A stretch of DNA of 30,068 nucleotides from JAAYZQ01 sp041300865 (GCA_041300865.1 JBFYTF010000129.1:1-30068), one strand, 5' to 3'. Numbered from the stretch's first letter, positions 1 through 8,441 are shown. Notes: generated from the sequence alone by a model not told the origin. Numbers and translations: made by a program.

Positions 1-274
1 AAAGTGATTTGGTTGTTGACGAACGTCATCAAGTATGGTATGATGGCGTCACTGCTTGCCCCCAGGCCTCAGCAGTCCGAGGCCAGCAGCAGTGCCGATA
101 CGATCAGCGTTGCACCGCAGCCTCGCTTTCTGCGATCATTGGCGTCGTGTACTCCATCGTCTAAACGAATAGGCTTAACCAGTCACGTGCTCCCGCTGCA
201 CGCGCTTCGCGCCTGCAGCGCCAGGGCGCGCCTTGGCCGTCGCCAACGTGCGCCACACAGGAACCAGGAAACAG
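1..274. other. Upstream region of the response regulator gene
   Basis: No credible gene is seen here; the long open frame crossing it is out of frame with the regulator and low in recognisable content. The stretch carries a promoter-like element at 16-44. A short inverted repeat lies at 65-70 and 79-84 (GGCCTC / GAGGCC, 8-nt loop) with no T-run after it, so it is not a terminator. If transcription starts just after position 44, the regulator mRNA has an untranslated leader of a little over 200 nt. Confidence 0.5.
16..44 (+). promoter_or_regulatory. Putative sigma-70 promoter for the response regulator
   Basis: TTGACG (16-21) and TATGAT (39-44) are separated by 17 nt, each one base from consensus. 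The -10 is preceded by TGG, giving an extended -10 (TG-n-TATGAT). The same TGGTATGATGG core occurs in the promoter at 29018-29045 on the other strand. The gene served is inferred from position. Confidence 0.6.
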
Positions 275-991
275 ATGAGAGACAAGATTCGCGCCACGAT
301 GACCGCCACGGTCCTGTTGATCGACGACGACAAGGACCTGGGACAAATGCTGCACGACGCTTTGAGCCAGAGCGGCTACAAGACGCTGTTGGTGTCGGAC
401 GGGCTGTCGGGCCTGGAGGTCCTCCAGGACCGGCCGGTCGATCTTGTGCTTCTCGATCTGATGCTACCCGGTATCGACGGCTGGGAGATCTGTCGTCGCA
501 TTCGCGAGTTTTCCGACGTGCCCATCATCATCCTCAGCGGCCTGGGCAGGGAGCAAGAGGTAATCCGCGGCCTGGAGCTGGGCGCAGACGACTATGTTAC
601 GAAACCGTTCAAGGTTGGGGAGGTCAAGGCGCGGATGCGGGCTCATTTGCGGCGCCGTCAAGGCCCACTCGCTGCCGAAGCAATCGTGCACATCGACGAT
701 CGGGTGGCCGTGGACCGCGCCACACATTCTCTTATCGTCGACCGGCAGACGGTGAGGTTGTCTGCTACAGAGTACAGGCTATTGAACTACTTTCTGGAGA
801 ACCCCGGACGCGTACTGACGCAGCAGAACCTGTTGAGCCAGGTATGGGGTTGGGAATACATGGATCAGACGGACTATCTGAAGGTCTATGTCCACCGGCT
901 GCGTCGAAAAATAGAACAGGAGGCCGACGAGCCTCGCTACATTTTGACAGAGCGCGGGTTCGGGTATCGTTTCCAGCCACCGGGTTCTTAA
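275..991 (+). CDS. OmpR/PhoB-family two-component response regulator
   Basis: A 238-residue regulator: an N-terminal receiver domain (about 11-125) receives a phosphate from a sensor kinase, and a C-terminal winged-helix domain (about 140-235) binds DNA. Visible receiver residues are the acidic cluster D17-D19, phospho-acceptor D61 in LLDLMLPG, switch S88 in IILSG and K110 in YVTKPF. The C-terminus has the family hallmarks LSATEYRLLNYF, the VYVHRLRRKI recognition helix and the ERGFGYRF wing. I chose ATG 275 because AGGA at 266-269 sits 5 nt upstream; ATG 299 is a poorer alternative and an upstream in-frame ATG at 233 has no ribosome site. No histidine kinase is in the window. It is the natural candidate regulator of the EPS operon starting at 1421, whose upstream region carries 11-bp-phased direct repeats. 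The link to the operon is inference; the family call is firm. Confidence 0.95.
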   Translation: MRDKIRATMTATVLLIDDDKDLGQMLHDALSQSGYKTLLVSDGLSGLEVLQDRPVDLVLLDLMLPGIDGWEICRRIREFSDVPIIILSGLGREQEVIRGLELGADDYVTKPFKVGEVKARMRAHLRRRQGPLAAEAIVHIDDRVAVDRATHSLIVDRQTVRLSATEYRLLNYFLENPGRVLTQQNLLSQVWGWEYMDQTDYLKVYVHRLRRKIEQEADEPRYILTERGFGYRFQPPGS

Positions 992-1030
992 ACTAAGGCC
1001 AGCACCTTCTCCAACCCTATTCAAATACGT

Positions 1031-1064
1031 TGTTTACCCTGTGTTTACCTTGCGTCCCTATACT
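1031..1064 (+). promoter_or_regulatory. Putative OmpR-type operator and promoter of the EPS operon
   Basis: Two tandem 11-mers, TGTTTACCCTG (1031-1041) and TGTTTACCTTG (1042-1052), match at 10 of 11 positions. They are followed by a -10-like TATACT at 1059-1064. No good -35 hexamer lies 16-18 nt upstream of the -10; the repeats occupy that place. This is the layout of PhoB-type activated promoters, where direct repeats with 11-bp phasing bound by OmpR-family regulators replace the -35. An OmpR-family regulator gene ends just 40 nt upstream. The repeats are seen directly; the function and the bound protein are inferred. Confidence 0.45.
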
Positions 1065-1420
1065 GGCTCTTGTGCCTACAGGGGTAGCAGTTCTGGGCAC
1101 AGTGCGCCTTGTGCCCGAGTCAGGTACCGGACAGAGAAGTAGGCAAGAAGGGGCAGGTTTTCGAGGAAGAGAAGAGGCGGAACTTATCGCGGCTGGGGCC
1201 GAAAGTAGCGTCGGGTGCAGGACAGCAGCAAGCCGTCCGGCCCGTAGCCTGGCCGGTCAGGCACGAAAAACAGCGGCTGGTTTAGAAGGCACCCCCCTTG
1301 ACCTGTCGCTTTGCCCGCCGCTCGCGGCCTTCGCAGGCGAACCCCGAGCCAACAACCCACCTTTTTGTTCAACAAGCTATTGGTGGCGCACATCTGGAGA
1401 GAGGCCCAACAGGAATGGAT
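1065..1420 (+). other. Non-coding leader ahead of the EPS operon
   Basis: About 356 nt without a credible gene. A perfect 7-bp hairpin (GGGCACA 1095-1101, TGTGCCC 1110-1116, 8-nt loop) and a 6-bp one (CCGGCC 1237-1242, GGCCGG 1251-1256) are present. A third possible fold near the first start pairs CCACC 1357-1361 with GGTGG 1382-1386 around TTGTT/AACAA at 1365-1375. None has a following T-run, so no terminator or attenuator can be claimed. I found no match by eye to the c-di-GMP riboswitch core or to the ops/JUMPstart element. Confidence 0.4.
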
Positions 1421-2155
1421 ATGGAGTTTACTTCGTCAAGCTACGACCCCATTTCGTCGGTTGTGGAGAAGCGTTACCAGCGGCGGATGTACTTTGCAGT
1501 AAAGAGGGCCCTTGATGTGACGGTCGCTGCGCTCGCTCTTATTATCCTGGCACCACTGATGCTGCTCATCGCCGTTCTGATCAAGCTGGACTCACCAGGG
1601 CCGCCCATATTCACTCAGAAGCGTGTCGGCTTGCGGCGGAAGGAGGGAGATGGAGAGAAGTGGGAGGTGAGCACTTTTGACTTTTACAAGTTCCGTACGA
1701 TGAACAGAGACGCAAGCGCGGACCTGCACCGTGCTTACGTAGAGGCCTTTATCCGCAACGACCGCGAGGGCATGGCCGCCGTGCAGGGGGCGGATGTCGA
1801 GGTGCGCAAGATTTTGAGAGACCCCAGGGTGACCCGCTTGGGTGCGTTTCTGCGCAAGAGCAGCCTGGATGAGCTGCCACAGTTTTGGAGCGTGCTCAAA
1901 GGCGACATGTCCCTGGTGGGACCCAGGCCGGCACTGCCCTACGAGGTAGAAGTGTACAAGCCATGGCACCGCAAGCGGTTGGCGGCAGTGCCGGGCATCA
2001 CCGGGCCGTGGCAGGTTTCCGCGCGTAGCTCTGTGGATTTCGACGACATGGTCAAGATGGACATCGACTACATCGAACGCCAGTCATTCTGGCTGGACCT
2101 GAAAATTCTCATCCAAACACCGTTTGCCGTCCTGCGCAGCAGGGGCGCGGTGTAG
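1421..2155 (+). CDS. Polyprenyl-phosphate sugar-1-phosphate transferase (initiating)
   Basis: Transfers a sugar-1-phosphate from a nucleotide sugar to undecaprenyl phosphate at the inner face of the membrane, the first step of repeat-unit assembly. The 244-residue protein has one N-terminal hydrophobic segment (about 28-55) followed by the cytosolic catalytic domain of the small monotopic phosphoglycosyl transferases (WcaJ C-terminal half / PglC type). Family landmarks are SPGPPIFTQKRVG, FYKFRTMN, SLDELPQFW with the catalytic Asp-Glu pair at D150-E151, LVGPRPALP and PGITGPWQVSAR. ATG 1421 is chosen because AGGA at 1411-1414 lies 6 nt upstream; ATG 1415 is too close to it and the longer frame from 1298 lacks a ribosome site. 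First gene of the operon. The exact sugar cannot be read from the sequence. Confidence 0.93.
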   Translation: MEFTSSSYDPISSVVEKRYQRRMYFAVKRALDVTVAALALIILAPLMLLIAVLIKLDSPGPPIFTQKRVGLRRKEGDGEKWEVSTFDFYKFRTMNRDASADLHRAYVEAFIRNDREGMAAVQGADVEVRKILRDPRVTRLGAFLRKSSLDELPQFWSVLKGDMSLVGPRPALPYEVEVYKPWHRKRLAAVPGITGPWQVSARSSVDFDDMVKMDIDYIERQSFWLDLKILIQTPFAVLRSRGAV

Positions 2156-2175
2156 AGGAAACAAGAGAGGTAGAC

Positions 2176-3285
2176 ATGAAAGAAGTAAAAGTCGGCGTCA
2201 TTGGCTCCGGGTATTGGGGGCCGAACCTCATCCGGAACTTTGTCTCTCTGCCGGAATCGCACTTGGTGGGTGTCGCCGACCTGCGGCAGGAGCGGCTGGC
2301 TCACATCAAGTCCACGTACCCGACGGTGCACGTGACCGACGACTATTGGGAGATGTTCTCCATGGACTTGGACGCAGTTGTGGTGGCGACTCCCCCGACC
2401 ACCCATTTTTCGATCGCCCGTGATTGCCTGCAGCACGGGCTTCACGTCTTGGTAGAAAAACCGCTGGCGCTGAACAGTCGGGACGCCGAAGAGCTGATCG
2501 AAATCGCCGAACGCAAGGGCCTCACACTGATGGTCGGCCACACGTTCGAATACAATCCGGCCGTCCGAGAGCTGCGGCGTATCATCCGCAGCGGAGAGCT
2601 GGGCAAGATTCATTACGTGGACGCAGTGCGCGTGAACCTGGGTCTTTTTCAGCCCGACCTGAACGTGGTGTGGGACCTCGCTCCGCACGATATCTCGATC
2701 CTCCACTACATCCTCGATATGGAGCCGCTGAAAGTCAGTGCGCAGGGTGCGGAGTGCGTCGTCGAAGGCAAGCACGACATTGCCTACCTGAACCTGGAGT
2801 TTGAGGACAATGTCCTGGCTCACGTCCGGGTCAGCTGGCTCGATCCCTCCAAGGTACGGCGCATCACGGTCGTAGGCAGCAAGAAAATGGTCGTGTACGA
2901 TGACGTCGAGCCCGTCGAAAAATTAAAGATCTATGACAAGGGTGTGGAGACGCCGGCCTATGCCGATAGCTACCAGGACTTCCAGTTCAGTTACCGGCAG
3001 GGAGACGTAGTTAGCCCGGCGCTTCACTGGTCGGAACCTCTGAAGGAAGAGTGCCAGCACTTTTTACAGTCGATTGTTAAGGGGAAAAGGCCGCAGAGCG
3101 ATGGGCGGGTGGGATTGAAGGTGGTGCGCGTCCTCGAGGCCGCCGAGCGTTCCCTGCGACGAGGGGGTATTCCCGAGTTCCTGACATGGTACGAGCCTCA
3201 GATCGATTCCGACGGAGACTTCTCGCGCAGTTGGCGCTTGGAGGAGGATGAGGAAATGGAATCGTACGCAGCCAGCAGAGCATAG
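2176..3285 (+). CDS. Gfo/Idh/MocA-family sugar oxidoreductase (WlbA/WbpB-like)
   Basis: NAD(P)-dependent oxidoreductase, 369 residues. The Rossmann start VGVIGSGYWGPNLIRN, the EKP motif with conserved K95 and a DLAPHDISI segment (conserved Asp/His of the active site) are all present. With the acetyltransferase and aminotransferase directly downstream (18-nt and 2-nt gaps) it forms the trio known from WbpB-WbpD-WbpE type pathways: C3 oxidation of a nucleotide-linked uronic acid or hexose, transamination to a 3-amino sugar and N-acetylation. The UDP-GlcNAc 6-dehydrogenase that would feed a true Wbp pathway is not in the window, so the substrate is uncertain. The first residues (MKEVKVG) put the nucleotide-binding fold at the very N-terminus, supporting this ATG. 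Confidence 0.9.
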   Translation: MKEVKVGVIGSGYWGPNLIRNFVSLPESHLVGVADLRQERLAHIKSTYPTVHVTDDYWEMFSMDLDAVVVATPPTTHFSIARDCLQHGLHVLVEKPLALNSRDAEELIEIAERKGLTLMVGHTFEYNPAVRELRRIIRSGELGKIHYVDAVRVNLGLFQPDLNVVWDLAPHDISILHYILDMEPLKVSAQGAECVVEGKHDIAYLNLEFEDNVLAHVRVSWLDPSKVRRITVVGSKKMVVYDDVEPVEKLKIYDKGVETPAYADSYQDFQFSYRQGDVVSPALHWSEPLKEECQHFLQSIVKGKRPQSDGRVGLKVVRVLEAAERSLRRGGIPEFLTWYEPQIDSDGDFSRSWRLEEDEEMESYAASRA

Positions 3286-3303
3286 CCCAAAGGAGACGCG
3301 TCT

Positions 3304-4041
3304 ATGAACAGCGCATTGCCCGCAGCCTATGCCGATAACGACCTACTCCAGGGGCACAAGGATCATGCCGCCGCGGCAGATGCCGTCGACCTGGGCGAAG
3401 GGCACCATATCGATCCGGGCGTCCTGCTGGGGTATCTCACCGGCCGCAAGGTCGAGAGCCAAATACTGCGCATCGGGCCCAGAGCCAGGATTCGCTCAGG
3501 AACCGTTGTGTACGTGGGCTCCACCATCGGCGCCGGTCTTGAGACGGGCCACAATGTCGTGATCCGTGAACAGAATCTCATCGGCGACAACCTGAACATC
3601 TGGAACAGCTCGACGATCGACTATGGCTGTGTTATCGGCAACAACGTCAAGATACACTGCAGCGTGTACGTGGCCCAGTTCACGGTGCTTGAAGACGACG
3701 TGTTTCTGGCTCCAGGCGTGATGGTGGCCAACGATCCCCATCCCCTTTGCGCCCACCACCTGCAGGGGCCAACCATCAAGCGCGGTGCGCGCATCGGGAT
3801 CAATGTCACCCTCCTGCCTGGTGTCGTCGTCGGCGAGGGAGCGATGGTCGGCGCAGGAAGTGTCGTCACGCGCGATATCCCGGCCCACATGGTGGCGTAT
3901 GGCAGCCCGGCGCGTCCGCACAAAGCGGTCGACGAAGTTATGTGTTCCTACCAGTTGGCCGAGCGAAGCCGACAGGATGGCCACCAGGGCAATATCAATG
4001 AAGCCACATCCGGCGGGGCGGCCAGCCGCGAAAGGAGCTGA
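3304..4041 (+). CDS. Left-handed beta-helix (hexapeptide) N-acetyltransferase
   Basis: A 245-residue acyltransferase of the hexapeptide-repeat class, which acts as a trimer and uses acetyl-CoA. The repeat region runs from about residue 55 to 205 (VVYVGSTIGAGLETG, IGDNLNIWNSSTIDYG, CVIGNNVKIHCSVYV, GARIGINVTLLPGVVVGEG, AMVGAGSVVTRDIP), broken by the loop VMVANDPHPLC that in WbpD-like enzymes contributes to the active site. The final 35 residues are hydrophilic and lie outside the fold. AAAGGAG-type ribosome site precedes ATG 3304. Placed between an oxidoreductase and an aminotransferase, it most likely N-acetylates the amino sugar they make. The N-terminal 50 residues are longer than in minimal family members. 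Confidence 0.88.
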   Translation: MNSALPAAYADNDLLQGHKDHAAAADAVDLGEGHHIDPGVLLGYLTGRKVESQILRIGPRARIRSGTVVYVGSTIGAGLETGHNVVIREQNLIGDNLNIWNSSTIDYGCVIGNNVKIHCSVYVAQFTVLEDDVFLAPGVMVANDPHPLCAHHLQGPTIKRGARIGINVTLLPGVVVGEGAMVGAGSVVTRDIPAHMVAYGSPARPHKAVDEVMCSYQLAERSRQDGHQGNINEATSGGAASRERS

Positions 4042-4043
4042 GG

Positions 4044-5168
4044 GTGCAAGTACCATTTGTCGACCTGAAAACCGGACACCAGGCATTGGTTCAGGAGCTC
4101 GACCAGGCCGTACGAGGCGTGCTGACCCGCGGCGACTTTATCGGAGGCCAGGACATCCGGGCCTTCGAGGAGGAGTTTGCTGACTACTGCGGCGCGCAGT
4201 ACGCCGTCGGGGTCGACAGTGGACTCTCTGCCCTGGAACTCGCGCTGCGCGCCTTTGGTGTCGGCCCGGGAGACGAGGTGATCGTGCCCAGCCACACGTT
4301 TATCGCTACCGCGGCAGCCGTTACTTTTGCCGGCGCAACCCCGGTCCTCGTCGACGTTGAAGCCCAGAGCTACAACCTAGACGTGTCACAGGTTGAGGCG
4401 GCGATTACGCCCCGAACGCGGGCGATCATTCCCGTGCACCTCTACGGGCTGCCGGCGGACATGGACGGCATCCTGGGGCTGGCCGCCAGGCACGACCTCA
4501 TGGTCCTCGAGGACGCCAGCCAGGCGCACGGCGCCACGTACAAGGGGCAACGGGTCGGGCGCCTGGGGCATGCCGCGGCCTTTAGCTTCTATCCGACCAA
4601 GAACCTGGGCGCGGCCGGCGACGCAGGCATACTCGTCACGAACGACGGCGAAGCTGCGGAGCGGGTTCGGGCCATGGGCAACGTCGGGCAGCGGAAAAAG
4701 TACTATCACGAGCTGCCGCCCTTCAACCATCGCCTTGACACATTGCAGGCAGCTATCCTGCGCGTGAAGTTGCGCCACCTGGACGGCTGGACAGAGGCAC
4801 GCCGCCGCAGCGCGGCCCTGTATGACCAACTATTGCAGGGGAGCGATGTGGTGACGCCCGTGGAGACACCCGACTGCAAGCACGTCTATCATCTCTATGT
4901 GGTACGCACGCGTGAGCGCGACCGGCTACAGGCACATCTAAAGGAGCATGGGGTGAGCACTGCCGTTCACTACCCGGTGCCCATTCATCTGCAGCCCTTC
5001 TACAACGGGAACGGCTTTCACCAGGGTCAGTTCCCGGTGACCGAAGCACTTTGCGGCGACATCCTGTCGCTGCCGATGTTCCCGGAGATGACTGCCGAAC
5101 AAGTGGAGTATGTTGCGGCTCGCGTCCTGGAGTTCAAGTTGTCTCCAGGGCAGGGCCGTGAATGGTAG
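4044..5168 (+). CDS. DegT/DnrJ/EryC1-family sugar aminotransferase (first copy)
   Basis: PLP-dependent aminotransferase of nucleotide-linked keto sugars, 374 residues. PLP-binding K186 lies in FSFYPTKNLGAAGDAG; other landmarks are the substrate-side start VPFVDLKTG, GVDSGLSALELALRA, DEVIVPSHTF, IPVHLYGLPADM and VLEDASQAHGA. The start is GTG 4044, set by AAAGGAG at 4031-4037 and only 2 nt after the upstream stop. It probably transaminates the 3-keto sugar made by the upstream oxidoreductase, and its product would be acetylated by the hexapeptide enzyme. Glutamate is the usual amino donor in the family. The sugar is not determinable here. Confidence 0.93.
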   Translation: MQVPFVDLKTGHQALVQELDQAVRGVLTRGDFIGGQDIRAFEEEFADYCGAQYAVGVDSGLSALELALRAFGVGPGDEVIVPSHTFIATAAAVTFAGATPVLVDVEAQSYNLDVSQVEAAITPRTRAIIPVHLYGLPADMDGILGLAARHDLMVLEDASQAHGATYKGQRVGRLGHAAAFSFYPTKNLGAAGDAGILVTNDGEAAERVRAMGNVGQRKKYYHELPPFNHRLDTLQAAILRVKLRHLDGWTEARRRSAALYDQLLQGSDVVTPVETPDCKHVYHLYVVRTRERDRLQAHLKEHGVSTAVHYPVPIHLQPFYNGNGFHQGQFPVTEALCGDILSLPMFPEMTAEQVEYVAARVLEFKLSPGQGREW

Positions 5169-5193
5169 TTGGTTAGGTTAAAGGGAGAGAAGA

Positions 5194-6900
5194 GTGGTGG
5201 AGAAGAGCTACCCGGCCATACTGTGGCACAGAAAATGGCTCGTCATAGGCACTACTGTGGCGACGCTCATTGTCGTCCTGGTAGGCATGCTCCTGGTTAC
5301 CCCGCTGTACCAGGCCTCGGCCAAGCTGCGGGTGTTCACCGCGGCGAGAGGCTCGGTTGACTGGGTTGACTACGACATCGCCTACACCGAGCGGCTGATG
5401 AACACCTATTCCCAGCTGGCCACGAGCCAACCGGTACGCCAGGAGCTGGCAGAGCAGCTCAACCTCACACAGATACCCGACATCAGCGCCCAGGTGATTC
5501 CTGACACTGAGCTGATGCAGATCTCTGTCGAGGGGACCGACCCGGTGCTGGTGACGGCTGTCGCCAATGGCCTGGCCCAAATCCTGGTCGCCCGCAGCGA
5601 GGACTCTGCGAGGGGTGGGAGAACCGCTCAGGAGGTGCTGAACGAGCAGCTTACTCTGGCCGACGAGGAGCTGAGCCGAGCCCAAGCGGCTTATGCCGAG
5701 GCCCTTGCCCAGGCGCCCGAAGACTCGGCGCGCATCGCGGCCCTCAGCCGCTCGGTGGACCTGAGACAAGAGGTGTACAGCGCCCTGCTGCAGCAGTACG
5801 AGCGAACCCGGGTAGCCGAGGAGCTGCGCTCGAACTCGCTGTCCATCGTCGAGCCCGCCAGCGTGCCCCAGGACCCATCGAAGCCGGATTGGACCGTCAA
5901 CCTGATGTTGGGTGGGTTGGTCGGTCTGGTCGCCGGCGCCAGCCTGGCCTTCATCTTTGAACGACTGGACAGGCGTGTGCAGTCGACGGAAGAGATCGAG
6001 GAGATCACCGATCTCCCAACCTTGGGACGGATCCCCTACGTCCGCACGGGACCGGCCCACGTTTTTCAGGGCACTGCCATCCCTGCGCAAGAGGCCTATC
6101 ACCGCCTCCAAGCCAAGCTCGAAGCGCAAGCTCAGTCGGGCGTCTTGAGGTCTATCCTGGTCACCAGTGCCGAGCCGGGCGAGGGCAAGTCGGCCATCAT
6201 CGCCAATCTTGCCCAAGCGCTGGCTCACGCGGGGCGCCGAGTGGTGGTCTTGGACGCCAATCTGCGGCGGCCGGTCATGCACCAGATGCTAGACGTGAGC
6301 AACAAAGTGGGCCTGAGCAACGTTCTGACCCAGGAGTGGACGGTCAAGGAAGCGGTCCAGACCACCAGGGTGCCGGGGGTCTGGGTTCTCACTAGCGGCA
6401 CTTACCATCCCAACCCGGCCCTGCTGCTCAACTCGCCAGGGATGGATGCCGTGCTCGAGGAGCTATCCAAGCCCTTCGACGTCATCCTTGTCGATACGCC
6501 TCCTGTTCTGGCCGTCGCCGACGCGACGATCCTGGCCTCCGCGGTCGACGGTGTGTTGCTGGCCGTGGGCAGAACCCAAACCAAGCGTGAGTCCGTGGAA
6601 GCTGCCATTGAACAACTGTCGGGCGTGCAAGCCAAGATGTTGGGGATAGTTGTCAACTGGGCGGAGCACACCCGGGATCTGAGCCACTACAAGTACTACC
6701 AGCGCGCGGAAGACCGCTCGCGGCTCGACGGCCGGCAGGTCAAGGTACCCACGGCTGCCGCCCGCACGGTGAGACAAGATGGCGGCGGTGCCCTGGCTGC
6801 GCAGCGCGCCGGCCAACGCCCTACCGTGCGCACCGGCCAGCAAGCCGGGCAGGCGGTGGAGCAGCGCACCGCGCAGAGCCACGATGAGCCATTGACCTAG
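5194..6900 (+). CDS. Fused Wzz-type chain-length protein and BY-kinase
   Basis: A 568-residue polysaccharide copolymerase with a bacterial tyrosine-kinase domain. An N-terminal Wzz domain is bounded by membrane segments at about 14-38 and 237-257, with a predicted coiled region between them. The cytosolic P-loop domain has Walker A PGEGKS (K332), Walker A' VVVLDANLRRP (D354) and Walker B ILVDTPP (D434). A small tyrosine cluster Y499, Y501, Y502 (HYKYYQ) follows, then about 60 Gln/Ala/Arg-rich residues of low complexity. In the family, such proteins tune chain length and export by autophosphorylation. GTG 5194 (or GTG 5197) is the start, 6 nt after GGGAG. Fusion of both parts in one chain resembles the proteobacterial Wzc arrangement rather than the split CapA/CapB of Firmicutes, though no Wza partner is visible. 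Confidence 0.9.
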   Translation: MVEKSYPAILWHRKWLVIGTTVATLIVVLVGMLLVTPLYQASAKLRVFTAARGSVDWVDYDIAYTERLMNTYSQLATSQPVRQELAEQLNLTQIPDISAQVIPDTELMQISVEGTDPVLVTAVANGLAQILVARSEDSARGGRTAQEVLNEQLTLADEELSRAQAAYAEALAQAPEDSARIAALSRSVDLRQEVYSALLQQYERTRVAEELRSNSLSIVEPASVPQDPSKPDWTVNLMLGGLVGLVAGASLAFIFERLDRRVQSTEEIEEITDLPTLGRIPYVRTGPAHVFQGTAIPAQEAYHRLQAKLEAQAQSGVLRSILVTSAEPGEGKSAIIANLAQALAHAGRRVVVLDANLRRPVMHQMLDVSNKVGLSNVLTQEWTVKEAVQTTRVPGVWVLTSGTYHPNPALLLNSPGMDAVLEELSKPFDVILVDTPPVLAVADATILASAVDGVLLAVGRTQTKRESVEAAIEQLSGVQAKMLGIVVNWAEHTRDLSHYKYYQRAEDRSRLDGRQVKVPTAAARTVRQDGGGALAAQRAGQRPTVRTGQQAGQAVEQRTAQSHDEPLT

Positions 6901-6935
6901 CGCCGTCTGGCAGCTGGTTACAGGACGAGAAACGC

Positions 6936-8441
6936 ATGCTGAACCGAGTGCTCAGGCAAGAACCCCTGGGGCCGCGTAGCCTGTCAAGGGCATGGAGAGT
7001 GAAGGGCACCGCTGCCGCTCTCTTGGCAGGAATCGTCGCCGGCGTGGCCATCCTCGTCGCCGGCCCGGTCCCGGCTTTGCTGGGCCTTTTGGGTCTGATC
7101 GTCGCCTTGGCGGCTTTTCGCTATCCGGAGATGCTTATCGTGCTGATGCTGGCCCTCGCCTCGCAGCTCATCCCCAGCCGGTTCAACATCTTTGTGGACT
7201 TGGCCGTGGCCCGGTTCCAGGTGTCGGACCTGCTGCTGTTCTGGCTGCTGGCGGTAACCGTGCTCCGCGTCGTCGTGGAAAGAGGATTCCCATTCAGGAG
7301 CACCCCTCTCGACCTGCCGATGGTGCTGTTCTACGCCACGGTGCTTGGCGGCCTGGCCACGTCGGTGATTGGCTTCGGAATCAACTTTAACAACGCCACG
7401 TACGAGGCGAGGACCCTTGTCTATTATCTGGCCTTTTTCCCAATCACCAATCTGGTGCGGACCCACGCTCAGGTGGCAAGGCTGGCGACAGGCACCATCG
7501 GCGTCGCGGTGCTCCTGGCCGCGTCGATGGTCCTCCAGTCGGCGGTGCAGCCGGCGTTCCTCGTTGACGACTGGGTCGTAGACGGCCGAGGCGTCATCCG
7601 CATCTTTCATCCCGGTTTCTCGGTGGTCTATGTCGGGCTGCTGATGGTCGTCGGCTATGCCGCCGTGCGCCGGCCCGGGATGCCGAGCCTGTTCCATCGA
7701 TGGAGGTGGCTGCAATGGGTCACGATGCTCCTGTTGTTGGCTGCCCTGTTGTCTACCCTGGCCCGGAACCTACTCATTGGTGGCCTCATCAGCCTCGGGC
7801 TGCTGGTGTTCGTCCTCCGTGACCGAGAGCGCAGCAATTTGAGACGGACTGTTCTCGCTGCCGTGGCGGGGCTGGCATTGCTACTCGCCTTTGTGGCCGT
7901 GGCGTCTGAATCACCGGCTATCGCCGAGTACGCCGAGGCGTACGGCAACAGGATCGAGCGCATGTTTTCGAGCGAGATATTGTCGCGGGAGGAGAACCTT
8001 TTTTCCCGCTGGGAGGAGATGTCGTTCGCCATTTCCAGGCTGCGCGAGCATCCGATCCTGGGCATCGGGCTCTATAACCCCTACCGGCCGGCCTTCTTCA
8101 GGGAAGAGGAGCCCACGCTGAGGCATTTTATCCACAATGCCTACCTTGGCCTGTGGCTCAAGACCGGTCTGCTGGGACTTGTCGCGTTTCTCTGGCTTTC
8201 GGCGGCGTTCCTGCGTTTCGCGTATCGTGGCTGGCAGCGAGTGTCGGATCCTCTTCTACGCGGCGTTGCCGTTGGGTCCCTCGTGGCCTACGTGGGCCTG
8301 TTATTCATGAACTTTGTCGCGCCCTCTTTTCTGCAGCCTGGCAGCCTGGGGATCATGGGCGTGACAATGGGCTTAACCGCCGCCATCCTGCTCTTGGATA
8401 GCGGCGCGCAACAAGAAAAAACGGAAGGAGATTCAGCGTGA
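6936..8441 (+). CDS. O-antigen ligase/Wzy-type polymerase membrane protein
   Basis: A 501-residue polytopic membrane protein with roughly 11-13 hydrophobic segments. The large loop in the C-terminal third (about 340-400) carries the Wzy_C signature: SRWEEMSFAISRLREHPILG, then GIGLYNPYR and RHFIHNAYLGLWLKTGLLG. In this superfamily the loop residues join undecaprenyl-linked repeat units (polymerase) or attach finished chains to an acceptor (ligase). With flippase and copolymerase genes in the same operon, polymerase is the better guess. ATG 6936 lies 35 nt after the kinase gene with a weak ribosome site. The stop overlaps the next start in GTGA. Confidence 0.87.
   Translation: MLNRVLRQEPLGPRSLSRAWRVKGTAAALLAGIVAGVAILVAGPVPALLGLLGLIVALAAFRYPEMLIVLMLALASQLIPSRFNIFVDLAVARFQVSDLLLFWLLAVTVLRVVVERGFPFRSTPLDLPMVLFYATVLGGLATSVIGFGINFNNATYEARTLVYYLAFFPITNLVRTHAQVARLATGTIGVAVLLAASMVLQSAVQPAFLVDDWVVDGRGVIRIFHPGFSVVYVGLLMVVGYAAVRRPGMPSLFHRWRWLQWVTMLLLLAALLSTLARNLLIGGLISLGLLVFVLRDRERSNLRRTVLAAVAGLALLLAFVAVASESPAIAEYAEAYGNRIERMFSSEILSREENLFSRWEEMSFAISRLREHPILGIGLYNPYRPAFFREEEPTLRHFIHNAYLGLWLKTGLLGLVAFLWLSAAFLRFAYRGWQRVSDPLLRGVAVGSLVAYVGLLFMNFVAPSFLQPGSLGIMGVTMGLTAAILLLDSGAQQEKTEGDSA

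Noticed and set aside
4..996. Long + strand open frame over the response regulator
   Set aside because: It is in a different frame from the regulator, whose domains and motifs are complete; its product is Arg/Pro-rich with no recognisable motif.
1065..1420. c-di-GMP riboswitch or ops element in the operon leader
   Set aside because: No convincing match by eye to the conserved core of either.
1030..1515. 161-codon open frame upstream of the sugar transferase
   Set aside because: It overlaps the sugar transferase start in another frame, lacks a ribosome site and has no recognisable family feature.
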